A DNA stretch of 64,000 bases. It comes from Gordonia terrae. GTDB lineage: Bacteria; Actinomycetota; Actinomycetes; Mycobacteriales; Mycobacteriaceae. The notes under the pieces were generated by a model. The model had not been told where the DNA came from and ran no database searches. It saw nothing but the letters and a program-made list of their open reading frames with translations. Positions within the stretch are counted from its first letter, which is position 1; every line of letters begins with the position of its first letter. The stretch lies in contig NZ_CP016594.1 of the NCBI RefSeq assembly GCF_001698225.1, forward strand, positions 2,542,001 to 2,606,000, in the 5' to 3' direction. Positions 63,902 through 64,000 of this stretch are shown one piece after another. The translations under genes were made by a program, and so were the position numbers.

Positions 63902-64000
63902 CCACACCGGCACCACCTGCGGGGATGACCTCCGCGCAAGACGTGGCACACTGTGTGGAGCACAGCTGAGCTGATGCTGCCCGGATCACCTCCGGACAGG
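63902..64000. other. Non-coding end of window after ruvB
   Basis: 99 bases without a recognisable gene, hairpin or promoter. In related genomes yajC follows ruvB; its start is not reached here. Confidence 0.5.

Noticed and set aside
1..64000. CRISPR arrays, insertion sequences, prophage genes or attachment sites
   Set aside because: No direct-repeat/spacer pattern, transposase, integrase or tRNA-duplicated attachment site was seen; the tRNA genes at 44.7-45.3 kb show no duplicated 3' ends nearby.

Overview
This window is chromosomal DNA from a high-GC actinobacterium of the order Mycobacteriales. The lineage is fixed by arabinan synthesis (AftC), phosphatidylinositol-mannoside synthesis (PgsA-PatA-PimA), the envelope protein Cei, two primary-type sigma factors and several families restricted to actinobacteria (DUF3039, DUF3099, DUF3159, DUF3710, DUF4193, DUF3000). 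Recalled gene order matches the Mycobacterium tuberculosis sigB-sigA to ruvB stretch in the main blocks. The extra genes and overall style fit Gordonia best, but the genus is an inference.

Layout. (1) 1-8664: the 3' part of an NDP-forming acyl-CoA synthetase-like gene, sigB with a SigE-type promoter, DUF3099/DUF3039, a YihY/BrkB membrane protein divergent from a DEAD/DEAH-type helicase, a small zinc-ribbon protein, and a TauE/SafE permease behind a cysteine-type leader peptide. (2) 8836-17979: sigA, ppgK, suhB, cei, DUF4193, DUF3093, dut, DUF3710, an alpha/beta hydrolase, an OB-fold protein and DUF3159. (3) 17960-24818: two TrkA-type potassium regulators divergent from a KimA-like permease, an RNA methyltransferase and dxs. 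(4) 24849-38589: a frameshifted glutamate-cysteine-ligase-like gene, an SRPBCC protein, RNase D, DUF3000, the hemE-hemY-hemQ haem genes, msrB, aftC, a degenerate secreted hydrolase, a RibD-like reductase, a ZapE-type ATPase, a GNAT and a rhodanese. (5) 38612-44655: an accessory catabolic cluster with a Baeyer-Villiger monooxygenase divergent from nitroreductase, acyl-CoA ligase, TetR and CaiB/Mcr genes, with two identical-arm operators in the shared control region. (6) 44673-45336: four tRNA genes bounded by strong hairpin terminators. (7) 45381-49459: a small alarmone synthetase, a secreted four-cysteine protein, a lipoprotein, a GT87 mannosyltransferase and a PGPGW protein. (8) 49581-55664: thrS, a HIT hydrolase, pgsA, patA, pimA and a LemA-like membrane protein in one tight operon. 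(9) 55760-63901: pdxS, a PP2C-FHA-LuxR cassette, tesB, pdxT, yebC and an SOS-controlled ruvCAB.

Most of the window is conserved housekeeping: transcription initiation, cell-envelope lipoglycan precursors, haem by the coproporphyrin route, isoprenoid precursors, PLP, potassium homeostasis and Holliday-junction processing. The items most worth a second look are the Baeyer-Villiger cluster with its paired operators, the apparently leaderless leader peptide ahead of the sulfite exporter, the PP2C-FHA-LuxR signalling cassette, the hydrolase that has lost its catalytic residues, the frameshifted ligase and the in-frame repeat expansions in suhB and DUF3710. No CRISPR array, insertion sequence, prophage or integrase was seen.
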